DNA from: Aphelocoma coerulescens
Lineage: Eukaryota > Chordata > Aves > Passeriformes > Corvidae
Length of the DNA: 64,000 nt
Assembly: GCF_041296385.1 (NCBI RefSeq)
Contig: NC_091019.1
Coordinates: forward strand, 10,129,264 to 10,193,263
Direction of reading: 5' to 3'
Shown: positions 37,852 to 52,700 of the stretch, in pieces
How positions within the stretch are numbered: the first letter of the stretch is position 1
Layout of the letters: every line of letters starts with the position of its first letter
The notes under the pieces: generated by a model
The model's database searches: none
Told to the model about the DNA's origin: nothing
What the model saw: the letters and a program-made list of their open reading frames with translations, nothing else
Program-made: the position numbers and the translations under genes

Positions 37852-38589
37852 ATGGCAGGGTTGGACCAGCACCCTAGCCCTGGAGAAGGTGAGCTCCCTC
37901 CATTTCCACAGAGCCTTAGACAGTTGCTGTGTCCCCCACACAGGCAAAGGATCTGCTGCTTGAAAAACGGAGACAAGAGTAGAGTCAGCCTCACTATGCA
38001 CAGCAATAGGGAGGTGGAAGATGAAGCCTTGTTCTTCCTCGTCCAGTTGTGCCGGTCCCTTCACAGGCACCGGGAACCTGCGCCGCTTCCCCACAAGTCA
38101 CCGCAGAGCACAAACTCCATTTCAATTACTGATGCTGCTCAGTCACGGGTGAGCCTCTGTTATCGCTTGGCTTTTAGTCACTGCAGCATCCCTGGCCTGG
38201 GACATCGCTTCTTTTCCATTATAGGGGACCTGATTGTCACGCCCAGAAATGTGCCCGCCCAGGGGACAGCTGCAGGCTGTGCACAACGAGCAGCTGGGAT
38301 CAGGACTGTGGCTATAGGGCATTTTCTCTGGTTTGCCTCATTTCTACAGACCTGGCACACCTCAGCTCACATGAACACCCACCCCACTGTGTGGGCATTG
38401 CTCAGGGAAGGGGAACTCCATGGCACCTGCAAGCCAGCTGCTGTGCGGGAACATCCCTGTGCCCGAGACAAGCACCCCAGGCAGAGACTGCAGCTTTGGA
38501 GCTGTGTGAAGTCCCAAAATGTTGCAATACACTCCAACATTGTCACCTTTTTGATGTGCCTAAGCTCAAACATTGAATGGGTCGCATGA
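37852..38589 (+). other. 245-codon ATG open frame of unknown status
   Basis: From the first ATG the frame runs 245 codons to a TGA at 38587-38589, and it is open for another 47 codons upstream. It is the longest frame in the window that is not inside a transposable element. The translation is rich in Cys, His, Arg, Ser and Pro and shows no domain, signal peptide or transmembrane pattern that I recognise. The start context (C at -3, G at +4) is weak. The DNA here is locally GC-rich, which lowers stop-codon frequency, and overlapping antisense frames of 60-100 codons are also open. Chance is the best explanation; a lineage-specific transcript or exon cannot be excluded. Confidence 0.2.
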
Positions 38590-41500
38590 ATGGCTATTTT
38601 TCAGCATCGTACTCCAGACTCTTCAGAAGGCTGCTCATACATCATGCAGTATAAAAGCTAATACAATTCCAGGAGCTGTACTACATGGCCAAGGTCAGGG
38701 ACATTTTCTCTGCACTCGCACTTTCTGAGCACTTAACAAAAGCTTGCCCTAAACAATAGATTTGTTATGATAAGACGAAACAGCCCACACTCCTGAGGAG
38801 CAATGGGATTGTATTTATTGTTTTAACCTTTGCAGGCAATGATAGTTAAGAATTGAGAAATCCAAGGTAATGCACAATTAAGGGGCTAATTTGCATGATT
38901 ATTTGTCTCACACGTATCAAGTGCTACTTACAAATGGCCTGCTAAATACCTATTTGTAAATACAGATACAGGATTTGTGCATAGCAGATACCCTGCCTAC
39001 TCTGACTACAGTTTTGGCTACTATCCCAAAGCACTAGGAAATAATGAATGTGTGGATACGAGAATGCAAGTATTTAAATAATTCAGTACAGTATTCAAAC
39101 CCAAAACTTTGCTTTATTTATTCTGAAAAAAACACACCCAATTCAAAGGTCTTCTATTGAAATGAAGTTCTAGGAAGAAAAACCTTGAAATTACAAATCT
39201 TCTATTCCCAAATAACGCTATTTTTAAGTAAATATCCACAAATCAAGTTAACTTTATTACTTTTATTACTTTAATATTGATAATGACTAATAGCAACACA
39301 TTTACAAATGCTACTTGAGAAAAAGTGGAACATAATTAAATGCAATATTAACAAATAAAACCAGCATGGTTTTGGGGCATCTGAATGTTAGCCTTCCTCA
39401 TGAAATAAATTTTAAAAAAAAATAATAATACATACAGTACTCTGCCCACACTGTAATTTGTCAGCTGTTGAGGAAATTGGCATGTCTTTTCTGCTGATTT
39501 ATTGGTTAATCCCAACAACTCACTGCAGAAAAGGCCAACAATGAATTACAGTGCAAGGAAAAATTAAGCAGCATGTTTAAAAAGTGCTTAACTACACAGC
39601 CCTTAAAGCAAATTTCAAAGTTCTCATATACCTAGCTAAACAATTTTGGGTACTATGGTGGACAGTATTTTCTTTCTCTTTTATGTGTTATATCCTCTAT
39701 AGTAGCTTTGCCACTATTGATTTCAAATATGTTTGAAAAATATACAACCCTTGGGTTCCCAAAATATAAAACATGAAGGGGTGCTGGATCTATTATGTTG
39801 ATTTCCTAAGTACTGGGACTCTGGGTATTTCTGTGCATCAACTAAACAATTTAGTTTAAACCAATGACTCACTGTGCTTATTGTAATGGGATTTCTTTGA
39901 GCATGAGGCAGGTTTTGAAATAAAAATACCCCAGCATAGGACTATGCACTTCTAGACTTACCTTATTTTCACATAAAATAACTTGCAGACCTTTAAATTA
40001 CTATTCATTTAATGTAAGTTCCTAGAGAAGTGTAACAAAAGTGAGAGCTATAGAGTTTCTTGAACTCTGAAGAGGAATCAAGTAAGGCACCAGCGAAGTC
40101 AGGACTTCAGGTCCCCCCTTCCCTGTCACTCCTACACTCACACACAGCCTTCAGCTAGGACTAAGCTGTCAAGTTTGATACTGGTTTTCACACTGTGATT
40201 CTAGCTTCAGCTGATATCTGTAAAATATTGGTAATCAGATTTTGCTTTCTCTTAGGCTTTACCATGCAAGAAATAGGAAATAAGGAACACCTTCAGCTGA
40301 GGTAACAGAAGCCATACAAATTAAACCCCACTTGCTGCTTTGGGACAGAATTCAAAGCTTAACTATAGTCAATGGGAGTAGAGCAAGTTTGTAGCAAACA
40401 CTTTCCGAGGGCAAACCTACACTGCATGGTACAGAACTGTGCAGAAAAATACCAGTGGCAGCTTACAGTTCATATCTGGTTTATACCCTCAGCTTACACC
40501 CTCTTTTTAGGTAAGACCTTTGAAGAGAACATTGGGCTCCACTGTGGCTCCAGTTGGGTCTTCTGTCTCCTGGTGATTCTTTTTGAGAGCTGTGCCAGAT
40601 TCTCAATAACTAGTTTTCAACCTGAATTTATTCAAAGCAAAATTATGCACATTTGTTCTCCCACCAGATCTGCATTAGCTTAATTATTGTTTTGGGGTAC
40701 ACAATGAACATGATTGTTTATGGGTTGCATCCCTTAATTTTGGCCTTAAATTATCTCTGTTGTAACTCTGTCCGATGCTCTGTAATTAGGTACTTGACTG
40801 CACATTTCACTGGAATTTCTTTAATTTGAAGTTCCAGAGCACTTTTCGGTTCCATACACTCAATTCCCTAAACTCTTCAGAGCAGCTCATTTCATTGATC
40901 CATCCTTAACTGATACATTTCTACATTCTTCCCTTCTGACATTACTTTGATGTTTATGTACCTTCTTCCATGTAATTTAAACTGAATCACTTGTGATCAC
41001 TTCTTTCAAAGTTATCATCTCCCCATTCCCCATAAGTCACTAAATTTAAATCTAAAGTATCATCATGTGGTTGGCTCCACACAGCACATGCAAAAATGGA
41101 TTTTTCCACCTTATGAAAAAGCATAAAATGCTTTCCAAGACAGAATTCACTGCTTCTGTGTATTTTCAAGCACAAAGCATCACCTTTATTCTGCTACCAA
41201 AAGTAAGCAAATCTTGTCTTTGCCATGAACACCCACTCTTTGAGGAGTGAACTCATCAGGAATTTAGTGAAGAGCAGTAGCCTGCTTAGCAGTGACAGCT
41301 GAGCTCCAGGTGACCTTGCCCGGTGTCACTGTCTTGTCATCCCCTTTTGCACTCCCACGCTTTGCTCAGCAGTAGTAAAGAGGAACAAATAGCAGTGAGG
41401 AGGCACCACGGGCCAAGTTCCTGGATTACAGAGTGCTGCCCTAAAGCCTGGAGAAAAACCATCCCTGGGTCTTGGTCCAGGCACTGCGAGCAAAAGTGAA

Positions 41501-44500
41501 CAATGTGTGGCAGAGTAGTGGTGTATGAAACATGCTGGGGCTTTCAGGAGAACACCAGATCCATTGATTAACCAGCACTTTATCTATACCTAACATTTAC
41601 CCAGATGATTCTTTTAATTGGATAATAATGCTATACTGTGTATTCACTTTGGAGAACAGACATGCTTAGTTTAAAAATAATGATAACAAAAATATATCAA
41701 CAAAACTCAAACCAAATTCAGACAATAAATTCTGCAGAGTCCACAAATTGGTTTTCTTATTCTTGTTATTATTTCAGTAAATTTCAAAGTATTTGCCTTG
41801 CAACCAGTCAGGAGGCTATAACTAAACCAGAGAACCTGGGAAAGAACAAATTTCTAAAAATAACAAGATATTATTTAGAGCAAATATTCTAAAATAACAA
41901 ATAGCTGTTCAGTTAGCTCTAAAAATTAATTCCACTTTCCACCCTGATATGACAAGATAATGTGTCTAAAAATATCACAGCAATCAGAATACAAGACAGA
42001 AACCCTAAAAAGAAAATATCAATTTTTTTAAAAAATTAGGAAATCTGGGGTTTGAGTTAGCTTTTTTGGTTTGTTTTTTTATTTTTCTTCACAAACTCAG
42101 GTACCAGTTTTGGGTCCCACCTAGCCCAGAATGCTTGACACAAACCAGTAGCACCCACTACTTTCCAAGAAGGGAGAAACAGGCCTGTCCATCGTCCCTT
42201 TTGGTGTACTAGCAAGGAAAATCTGCTAAGAAGATTCCAGTACTGCTACTCCCAAACTGTATTCCACCAGGATACATTATATTCACTGACCCATCCTCTG
42301 TCATTGTCAGATCACATCTGCCACTCACGTGGTGTCAGTGTGTGCACTTTGCCACAAACCCCTGCAGTCACAGGACTTCCACTATGTTTGTGGTGGAAGT
42401 GCAGACCTGAAAGAAACGAAGAACAGGAACAGATGGAGTCATATCTGGCTATTGGTAAATGCAGTATTGATTCTAAATACAATTGTGCCACTCCAACATT
42501 TTTACTCTTGAGATCAGTAGGCAGGGAAAGGACTCCTGTGTATTAATAATTCTAGTGAGAGCAAGGAGATCTCTTGCTTGATTTGCTACAGATACAGTTG
42601 GGTTGCAAAAGTAAAACCACAATTTGGTGAGCCCACATGCAAAAACATGGAACAGTCACACCACAGCAGTTTTTCTGTGATGTTTTAGAGATTTTTTTTT
42701 AGGTGCTTTAGCAGTTCAGTCATGGGAACAGTACACTGTAATCCCAGCAAAACACGCTATGGAAAAATAAACACATTTGACTTTTTTAGTAATGCACAAA
42801 GCACATTCATCAGCACCAGCAACTCTTGCAATTCTAAAAGCAAACACCTCCTGTACAATTAAAAATTTTTATCTGTTGAGTCTGAAATACACTCATAAAC
42901 TACAAAATTTGGGAAAACATCACTTTAATCCCATATTTTTGCCTGTTGCTGAAAAGGACTGTGATGCAGACAATGCTCTTTAAAAACAAACAAAAACAAA
43001 CAACATACCAACAAAACCCAAGCAAGTATACACATGCAAAATTGAAATTATTATCAAAGTAATTTACCAAAAGGTTTAATTTGGGCCATCCAAGATTTCA
43101 TGGCCAAAACTAATAAGAAATTTGTGAGAAATCCATTGAAACAATCTTGGAGAGGAAAAAAACATTTCTGAAGATGAATATTCTTACTTGTCAGTTGTCA
43201 ACAGCATTGTCCAGTAACAGCAGTATAAGGCCAGATTCAATATATTTCTGTGCTTAGGGAAATCTGAACCTTCATTTCTCACTCCACAAACCAAACTAAC
43301 ACACAGCCTCTGCCTATGTACTCTCAGTTTCTGCTGTTGATGCTCCTTCAGTTAGTACAAAATACACACATATTTAGTAAAACAAAACCAAACAAAACCT
43401 GCATCATCTGAAAGAAAATTAGTCTACTGCCCAGTCTTGCAGTCAATTTTCTGAGGGATTCAAGTTCAAATTTACATTGGAAAAGTCGTGAAGCAGCAGA
43501 CTCCATTTTGTGCTCATGTAAGTTTGAATGCTACGATTTGTTCAAATTTCCCCTTTCATTGAGATGAGACAATAAATAGTTAAGATTTGCTCCAAATCAA
43601 AGTAAGTTTTTCACTAGCATTTTTTGCCCTTGGCAGCCGACCTGAAGACTCCAATAAAAGTTATTTTCAGATGCTTAATTGTGATTGCAATCTGCAGCCA
43701 ACAGGATTACCAAGAAGAAGAGGTACAAGTATGAGGTCCATCTGCTTGCTGATAGTCTAGAAACTAGAAAGGAACTATTATACCCCACCAACAAATCCCA
43801 TGCCAAGAAATCACACCAGAGCACACAGCAGCTGACAGGTTATTACTGGGAAAGGCTATTCTTTGGGACAGGTTGTTATTGGGAAGCCTATTGACAGCTT
43901 ATCAGCAGGCATTACCAATACTGCCTCTGGGGAACTCTGCTGCACTAAGTGAGGAAACCCAGAGACATCCCTCTGAAACAAACCAGTGACTGAGAAGATG
44001 AAGAATACTGCACATAGCTAGAGCTGGCAGCATGACCACCTCACCAGGGCATGAATCTCACCAGAGGGTGAACTGAAGAGATGCACCAGAGAACTGCATG
44101 AAGGGACAAAACAGCACTCTCCAAGAGGTATTTGGCGGCACCAGTACCACCTCATATCAAAGCTACCACTCAGCAATTTAAAAAATGACAGAATTATGAC
44201 ACCAGAGTGGACACTGCAGTTTTTGTGTGTGTAACACAATGATCTCATTTCACCTGCCCAACTGTGTATTTAACATCCAGTGCCTCTGTCTTGTACACAA
44301 GCACAGTCTCAGCTTTTCAACAGTGATGTCATTTCTGTGCATTATATGCACCATGTAATGTTGTTATTTGATAGAAATCCCAGATTTGTGTGATGTTATT
44401 AGTCCAGATAACTGCAGATGTATTTGATTTATCCTCTAAGAATAAAAACTATGTAATCTCATTTCCACATTATTTGAACTCCTTAGCTGCTGTTTATTTC

Positions 44501-45931
44501 TTACACTGAGAATTTTACCATCTTTCCAAACTAGAGATCAACCATCACTGTTCATTGCAATAGGTCATTTCCTTGGTCCTTACTCTGCTGTTCCAAGGGA
44601 GTTTATGGGACCTAAAGCTCTGCTATAGCAGCAGCTGGGGGATCCCCAACCACAGGGACAGTGCTCCATGGGCCAGGTCAGCCAATCCTGTGCTACACTT
44701 TCAGCTTCTGCAAGAATACTGGTGCTCAACATCATGGGAAAGGCACTGGAGGCAGAGAGGGGGAACAGAGTAAAGCCAGCACAAACCATGCCATGCAGCT
44801 TCCAGATGAGAAACAGTCCCTTGGCAATAGCTGGGAGCTAACTGAGGACAGTCCAGCAACATTGCTCAAATACTGGGAGACTCCTCAGAGTGGCCATGGG
44901 ATCAAGGGTTGCAACAAAGGTGTTTTGTAATCACATCTAAGGCACAGTTGAAGAATAATCCCACAGAACATATGAAGTGCCCAAATTCATTCTGATTTTA
45001 ATGGTTATTGATTTTACTATACTGCTCTTCCATGTTGTCTAGTAGCACTTTATAAATGTTTTATGTAAAATAAATAATTCAAGAAAGACACTGCTTTCTT
45101 CAGTAAAGTTTATGACATCATGAGAGCTATTTTTTGTGACTATGCTGACTGCAATGATAAAAGAAAAAGGAAAACTGGGATCTAGACATTTCAAACGTGA
45201 CCATTTTCTAAATCACAGCTGCTTTTTGTGTTGCAGCAACACTATGTTCAGAACTGTATTAGAGATATATATATTGTATTTTAGATATAACATAGTCCTA
45301 TCCCTTTCTGGTACCATTTTTAACATTTTTCCTCCCCTCTGACCCCAAAGCCAAGTCCTTAAATAAAGTAGATTGCTGTTTGTTGCATTTTAATAAAATA
45401 TTTTCTGTATTTCCCCATCATGTTGTTCCTTTTATTCTACTATGTTCAGTAGTACTTCCATTATATCAAAGGGAGAACCTGCAAACTAAGAGAAGCACTT
45501 TCAACTTAATTGAAAAAAATTGGAATCTTTTTTTAAGACAATTTTGGTCTACTGACATGGCAACAGCCAATCATAATGGTTAAAATCTGGTCAGCAAACT
45601 CTTTCTAATAAGACCATACCTGTCCTTATTTACACTCTCCCTGAAACACCTTTCTGTCAATTCTTGTGGACCACACAATAAGACTGAAAAATTGCCCATA
45701 CAATATCTTAAACAGTGGTGTCTCAGTGTCAATGTGTTTTACATCAGCACATTAACATTTACACTCATCACTGAAAGGGAATTAATAAATTATAAACCAT
45801 GGTTACATGTCTGTATTTCTTACAGCTGTAAACCCAGCTCTTAATCCTTCCGTTTAGAATGATTCCTGACTCTACAGAATCATTGCAGCACACTGAAAAT
45901 CACATGAAATGAATAAATCCTGCCTGAGGCG
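38590..45931. other. AT-rich gene-free stretch
   Basis: About 7.3 kb without a recognised exon, RNA gene or transposon. A perfect octamer ATTTGCAT (38889-38896) lies in a stretch that looks like a candidate regulatory element. The 43680-44260 segment is less AT-rich and has a repetitive flavour (two 'ggttattactggga' or 'ggttgttattggga' copies near 43838 and 43872) but was not assigned. Confidence 0.5.
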
Positions 45932-45954
45932 CACACACACACACACACACACAC
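45932..45954 (+). repeat. (CA)n microsatellite
   Basis: About eleven uninterrupted CA units, likely polymorphic in length. Confidence 0.93.
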
Positions 45955-48900
45955 AGATAGTGTCGTGCAAATCTTGCTGCAGGTCATCACAAAGTCAGAA
46001 TGCTTCTCACCTCCCAGGAGTCTGTCCTGGAAGGCAGATGGAGAGAAACAGGGATAGGGACCAGGAGTTGGAAGCATTTTACTTTGTTAATTTTGTCCAG
46101 AAGGATTTTCTTATGCATTTTGACAGCAGTCTTCGAATCTATTCAAGACACAGTAGAAACCCAAGGATAACTCTTCTTTCTTGAAATTTAATAAGCCTAT
46201 GGGCAAAACTCCCCCTCACCTTCAAGAAATCATCACAGCACTTTATAACAGAAGATTTCTGGGATACAGATAAGCTCAAACCTCACAAACAGCAAGTAAA
46301 TAAAATGAGAGTTTTTGCTCACTTTTCAGTGAGCCATTAAATGTCAAATGCCATTCACCATCTTTCACTACCTTACTCACTAGAGCCGACTACTTGCAAG
46401 TTTCTTAGCTCTAGTTGTGACAGCACTGTTTTAGAAATGTTAAAAGTGCTAAAAGTGCTGGGGGAGTGAATAAAAGAAGTAAAAAAACCCCATTGTTTCA
46501 GATAATAATGAAAGTCATTAGCATTTTTTTCACCATTATTGCTTAACAATCCAACAATTTGGTCTTATACATCCATACATTATATTCTTGTCATATTTTT
46601 TAAAAGTGACACAGTCTGAGGGCAGCTAAAAACCAAATCCTGTCAAAGACTGAAGCGGGGTTAACAGTTGGAAAGCATAATTGATCTTTACTGCAGCTGA
46701 TAGAGTCACACACATCAGTGCTGAAACAGACATTTCCAAACCACAGTGCAGTTGGATAAGAATCTTCTCATCTGAGGTACAAGCACAGAGATTACAGCTG
46801 GCAGCAGTAGGAAAGAGATCCTCTGTCAGAGAGCAAAGTGCCCTTCTGAAGGAATGGGAACCCTATGCTAATGCCTGCAGAGATTATAGGACCAGTAGGA
46901 ATAGTTATGATCATTGTTTAATCTTCTGAATATAATAAGCCTTTCTCTCTTGTAACTTGCTCTTATCCATTCAGAACTTGAACGCAATTATCCAATGTGC
47001 AGTGGTAGATGATGGGCAAATGGTACCAACCCATAATGATGAAGCAGCACAAATCCAGTTCCATTCTGCACTAAGCATACAAAAATATACCTCTAGTATT
47101 ACATCAATGCTGCTATTATTTCTTCTGGTAGAATTCAAATGAAAATTTAAAAAACCCCACCACGCATTATTTATCAGCCTTAATTCATGGCCTCCTGGAT
47201 GGAGACTTTACTGAAGATTCATATTTGGGGTGTCTGATCTGCCTCTGGAAAAGATGTGCACTCTTTTTTTAACACATTGCCAGTATTTATCACTGCCAGT
47301 TATTCCAAGTTGTCATTGACACTTAGAAATCACATAATTGAAGACTAGAAATGTATATAAACCTTAGGAAATTGCTGGTGTGAAATGTTTCATCTTCACT
47401 GACTCCAAATGTGCATGGCCCATGCAAAAGAAAAATTAAAATGTTGGCATGCAAATGCACAAGAGACTTGTAGAGCACAATTTCTGCCTGACTCATTTGA
47501 GGGAAAGTCAGTGCCCACAGGCAGCTTGGCTCACCAGCCCATGCTGCCAGTGAGCTGTGGTCCCACAGTGGGCTGTGCCCTGCACACGGCCAGGTGACTG
47601 CTGAGCACACTCTGTAGCAACCTAACCACATTCTCCTGCCTTCTACGCTCAGCCTTGGTCAGTGATCAAGACGTTCAAAAAACGAAACATCAATACCATC
47701 ACCAAGACACCAGGACACGTGGCTGCTTCTTATTTCCATGGCTCAGCGCAGTGTCTGCAGCAAGTGCAAAGCATTCCATGTACCTTGTAAAGGAAATTGT
47801 TTCATCTAAAACAAAATTGCAGGTTTTTTTTTTAATTTTCCCAAGTCTAAGATGACCAATTACCTCAAACTGAACCCTGACATTATTTACTTCCTTGGAA
47901 CTGGTTGTCCTAAAGTTCCCAAGGACCACAAAGGTAGTGCAGGTAGCTGAAAGAATAAACCTCCTGTTGGGTTTCCTTGTTGAATGAGAACTCCTAGCAT
48001 AAATGTTTTGTGTCATAATCAATAAAACTTGTTTTACAAGTACAAGTTTTTTTGCTCAAACCCTACTGAAAATTTTATTTTTAAAGACAAAAGTAACATA
48101 TACGGATTTTTATTTCTGTCGACAGTGGAGTTAAGTCCTACAGAACAAAGGTTTTTGCTATCAGTAATAATACACAGCACGCCAAAGGCATTTCCTGACA
48201 GAAGGACACTTTGTGCCGGTCAGAGAGGTGAAGCTCTGAAGGGTTTCTGAGGTAAACAAATAAGGTACCAAAAAAGTTAAAAAGGTCTTTTGATTAAGTT
48301 TTGAATGAACAGGCAGTCTCCACATTTTTCACAGCCACGTATATATCAAATAGGTTAGAACAGCAGTGCTCTAAGATGGTTCTGTATTGGTATAATATCT
48401 ACCAATCCAGAACAGCCCACAGTTGGGTCCTCTACCTTGTAAACTGTGTGACATAATATGTTCAGATTCATTTTACATCTTAAATGGCAACATTTCTACA
48501 CAACTTGCATTCACACACAAAATGTTCAGTGAACTCCCAAATCCCATCTTCTTTCTCTGGATAGTGAGGCAGTTTTGACATGCCCTTGTGCTAACAAAGG
48601 GTTAAAACCTTTTCTTATGTTCCTAGTGGGTTGTAAAAGAAACTGCTGAAGCTGATCAATGACCACTGTTAAGACCTGGAAACCAATTATAAACCTGAAA
48701 TTTGTGATGAACAAAGCTCTGAAACACTAGGATGAAAACTACTGAATTAGTCTAGTTCATTAAAATCATTAATAGTCATGAAATGAAAACCACCAGAGTC
48801 CAAAAAGGCTTAATGCCCTATCCATATTAATTAGATGGGAGCAAATCTGAAGTGAAAAGCAGCACATGCTTTGTAGAATTAGCAATTGCTCTCTACAGAC

Positions 48901-49639
48901 TACACAGATCTCTATTAAAATTCAGTTTAATTAAAATTGATCACGTTAAGAAACTGATGTGGCTAATTAACTGAATTCCTGAACTTCTTTTCATACATTT
49001 CACAAATGCATTGTACACTGTTTTCCTGGGTGACAGCTTACGTTGCAGTGAAAATCTTGATTTCACAGGTTAATGCTGCATGTTCCATGAGGCCTAAAGT
49101 TCCCGTGTCTCTGCCAGGAAACCCTGACAGCACAGGGAAAACGACAGGCTTTAGAAACTTCCAAAATCTACCACCAGAAAACCCAGCTGGAGTTTTAAAC
49201 AGTTTCTCTTTTAGGTAAGTGTGGAACTCTGGGCACGTATGAGGAAACATCCCAAGAGCTGTGATCTCATAAGGTCTCTCATTAGAACTACACAAAATAT
49301 ACAAGAAAGCTACCAACAGATCCATACATGCAAGTATTAGCACAGACTGATATAAATAGCCAAAGGCTCTGCTCTGTGCAGTTAATGAACGCAAACATGC
49401 AGACTGCAAGCATTTCAGCCTTTACAACACATTGTCTCCATGTGTCTCACCAGGACCCGTGAAGCAATAGGACTTGGCCGAGGGCTTAAGCCAAGAGCTG
49501 CCCAGGAACACAGAGCTGGCTCAAGCTGCAGGGCTTGTGTTCTGCATGGAGACTCCCAGAGCTCCAGCAACACGGTACCTGCTACCATCCAAGAGGACCA
49601 TGCTCTAAACAATGAGGTAACCATTTCCATTTAACAGCA
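45955..49639. other. Gene-free stretch
   Basis: No exon, RNA gene or repeat family was recognised. Short open frames are present on both strands, many beginning at non-ATG codons. Confidence 0.5.
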
Positions 49640-49714
49640 GACTTGGCAGAGCTGGGTTAATTATTGGACTCAAGGATCTTAAGGGTCTTTCCCAACCTAA
49701 ATGATTCTGTGATA
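49640..49714 (+). mobile_element. CR1 LINE 3' terminal fragment
   Basis: About 75 bp reading 'acttggcagagctgggtt', then 'ttggactcaaggatctta', 'gggtctttcccaacc' and 'atgattctgtgat'. This is the sense-orientation CR1 3' end, including its ATTCTRTGAT terminal motif. It is a heavily 5'-truncated copy without coding sequence. Confidence 0.85.
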
Positions 49715-52700
49715 AACCACTAGTGCCCTACCAGCTTCAGGAGAAATACTGAATTGCATCTCATGAAGATTCATTTTTATCATGTTGTTTTAAACAGTAA
49801 GGCACTGTGAATTGTGCCATTCTTTTTTGGTAGGACAACTTCAGAATTTTCTTTTCCATGTCCTGTTCATGAGCGTGGTTTATTCTATGGAAGCAGCTTG
49901 GTAATGAAGTACTGCTGCAAACAATTCTTATCCTTTCCCAGAATCACAAAATACCAGCAAATGGTCCAGTACCTGCCTCTTACATAAGGCTGTGAAAGAG
50001 GAGACCAATGCAGCTGCTGTTTGAAAGGAAGTAGATGGATGACCATCTCTGTGATACAGCATAAAGGTTCATGCTACAACATCTAGATTAACATCTGAAC
50101 TGCCAACCAAGTGGCTTCCCAGCCTTTCAGGGAGCAGAGTGACACATGGATTCTCAAAGACTGATAAGCAATGGACACAGCCCTGGGGACACCTCAGAGA
50201 TAGAACCCAAAATTTTAGAATAAGGAAGAGCGTGGCCAGACAATAACTGAAGGGGTGTGGATGTAAGGTCTGAAAATGGCACAAAGTCTAAATGGAGGCT
50301 AAAATAATTTACCTTTACCTAAACAGAGCTAAAATAATTGAATTATAATACAATAAATGCATTACAAAGAACAGAGTTTTACATATAAATTTTACATGCC
50401 TTTGATTTAAATTCAAATCTATATGAATAATGGCACTGAATTAGGTAATAACCACATCTCATTCTTCATTACTTCTGACCGCAATGTAAATGCTAAAGTG
50501 GTATTTTTTTCTCTGAATTCATTTTACTAAAATAAAGTGCATCTGACCAGGATATAAGATACATGACTGACTCTTAATTCCCTCGTGGACAAACCCTTGT
50601 TAATGTCTTGGCCTGTTTCAGTAAAATGATCATGGTTCAAGTAATGTAAAACACATGCATTCAATCATTTTCCTTTTCCCTAAAGGCAAATACTTTCTTA
50701 TCATGGTAAAACAGGAGTCGTGTGCTGATGCATTGGAGAGCCAAAGTTCTTTTAAGCTTCATCAGGAAATTGAACACTTACTGCAACCTATCATTTGGAG
50801 CTGCAGAGGGAAACAAAAGCATAATGCAAACAAACACAGGAGGTTCAGTCAGCATTATCTAGTATTGCATAAGCCTAAGCAGCTGCCTTAGAAAATGACA
50901 ATACACAAGCAAAGACCCAAAATCAAATAGAAAAATTTAACTTTAGGAAAAAAAAAATCTATTCATATTTAAATCAGGATTTCATAGTTAATAGTTAAAT
51001 ACAACCAACTGAAAGGAGATGCTCATGATATGCTTGCCTTGGAAGAGGAGTTGTTTCTCCCAAGTAACCACAAAGACAGCAAGGCCTTAACACAGCAGGT
51101 GTGCACTCTCTACTTGTGCAGCATCTCTTTATAATCGTCTTTTTGTAACAAAAAGGGAATAGCCATACTTGGAAAAACTGAGTGACAGTACAACTGGATG
51201 AAATATAACAGAATAAAAGAAACTACATGGTAATTAAAGCAGGTTCTTCACTGGTAAAAAAAAAAATGTTAGAACATGACATTGTAAGTTGTCCTACTCA
51301 GGTTTCTTATGGACTTCTACACTGGATCTTCAGTTTCTCTTTTCCTGGGCTAGTATGTCGAACCACATCTCTTCCCTGAGCAACAGAAGAGTAAATGGTC
51401 ATTGTCCCTTTCAAAGTAAAAGTCAGGCGAGCTGACTGGAGTCATGAGAGGTGACAGAAAGGGAACAAGAAACACATGAGGATTAAATCCGTCCTTTACG
51501 GAACGGGGCCAGACCCCAAACCCTGAATGACTTCCTGGGTGCTCACTGCTGGAGGTTCAGCATTCTCTAGAGCCACTCTAGCCCAAATCTCTCGAATACT
51601 CAGCTCCCTGAACCTGCAACTCCACAAGATCCCAGAATGGCATGGCTCCTCAGGCACACAAAAGTAACACACTCTTTTTTCCAAAAGGGCAATGAGGAAG
51701 CCCTTCCCCATCCATCCATGCATCCATCCTTTTCCCATCACATCTTTCCTGGGAAAGGTGATCTCCAAAAGAAGATGATCCTGGTACATAAAGGGTCAAC
51801 TCTCTGCTGCTCTCCTATCAACCTCCTTTACTTGCTGCTAACATGGCTTAAACACAAGCATTAAACCCCTTTCAGCAGTGGATGACACAACCTGTCATTG
51901 GTCTAGAATGAAAGATGTCGTTAAGCAAGAAAAGGGAGCAATCTTTCTTGTAATTAAAATAGGATTCAAAATCAGACCATACTTTCCAGTACCTGAAGCC
52001 CCGTAAATGAAGGTTTCCAGTTTGTTCAGCCCTTTTTAGCACTGCCTTAGTGCTAAAGTACTTTTCTGGCAGAATAATCATCACAGTATATAAGGAACAG
52101 GACTCCTGAAACAATTCCATGCCATGAACAGGCACATCATTTTAAGTCAGATCTCATAATAAGTACTTATGAAGGAAGTTACACCCCACAAAACTGAATG
52201 ATACTTAACACAGAGCACAAATCTTCATCTGTTTTATAACCACGCAAAGCTACTACAAATCTATTAAGGTAGTGGTTTTCTCCCACTTATATGTGAAAGC
52301 AACAGAAAAGAACAGAGAAAACCTTTGATTTGCCACAGTGTAACATCATATGCAGCAGCCCAGTTTAAACAAACTAGAAGGACAAAAAACCCAAACTGAA
52401 ATCCACATCAATTTCTTTCACAGTTAGAAATCAGAAACTTCAGAAGTAAAGATGTTTACCAAAAGACTAGTTTAAAAACAATAATAGAAAAGTGTTATAC
52501 TCCGTTATATGGTCAACATCAGTTAATTATTGTATATGACTTTCGCATGCCTCATACACAAAGCATGTAAATTCAATAATTCCTGCTCTGGGTTTCCAAA
52601 TACATCTTGGGCCTATTACCTGCAGCAGTAGGTACAGAATGCAGACTTTGTCTGGGCTCAGGGTAGAAGATGATGTAAATCATTTAAATGAACATGTGGA

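Noticed and set aside
43685..44260. Possible unassigned LTR or other repeat
   Set aside because: Weak internal repetition only; no TG...CA ends, TATA box or polyadenylation signal in a consistent order.
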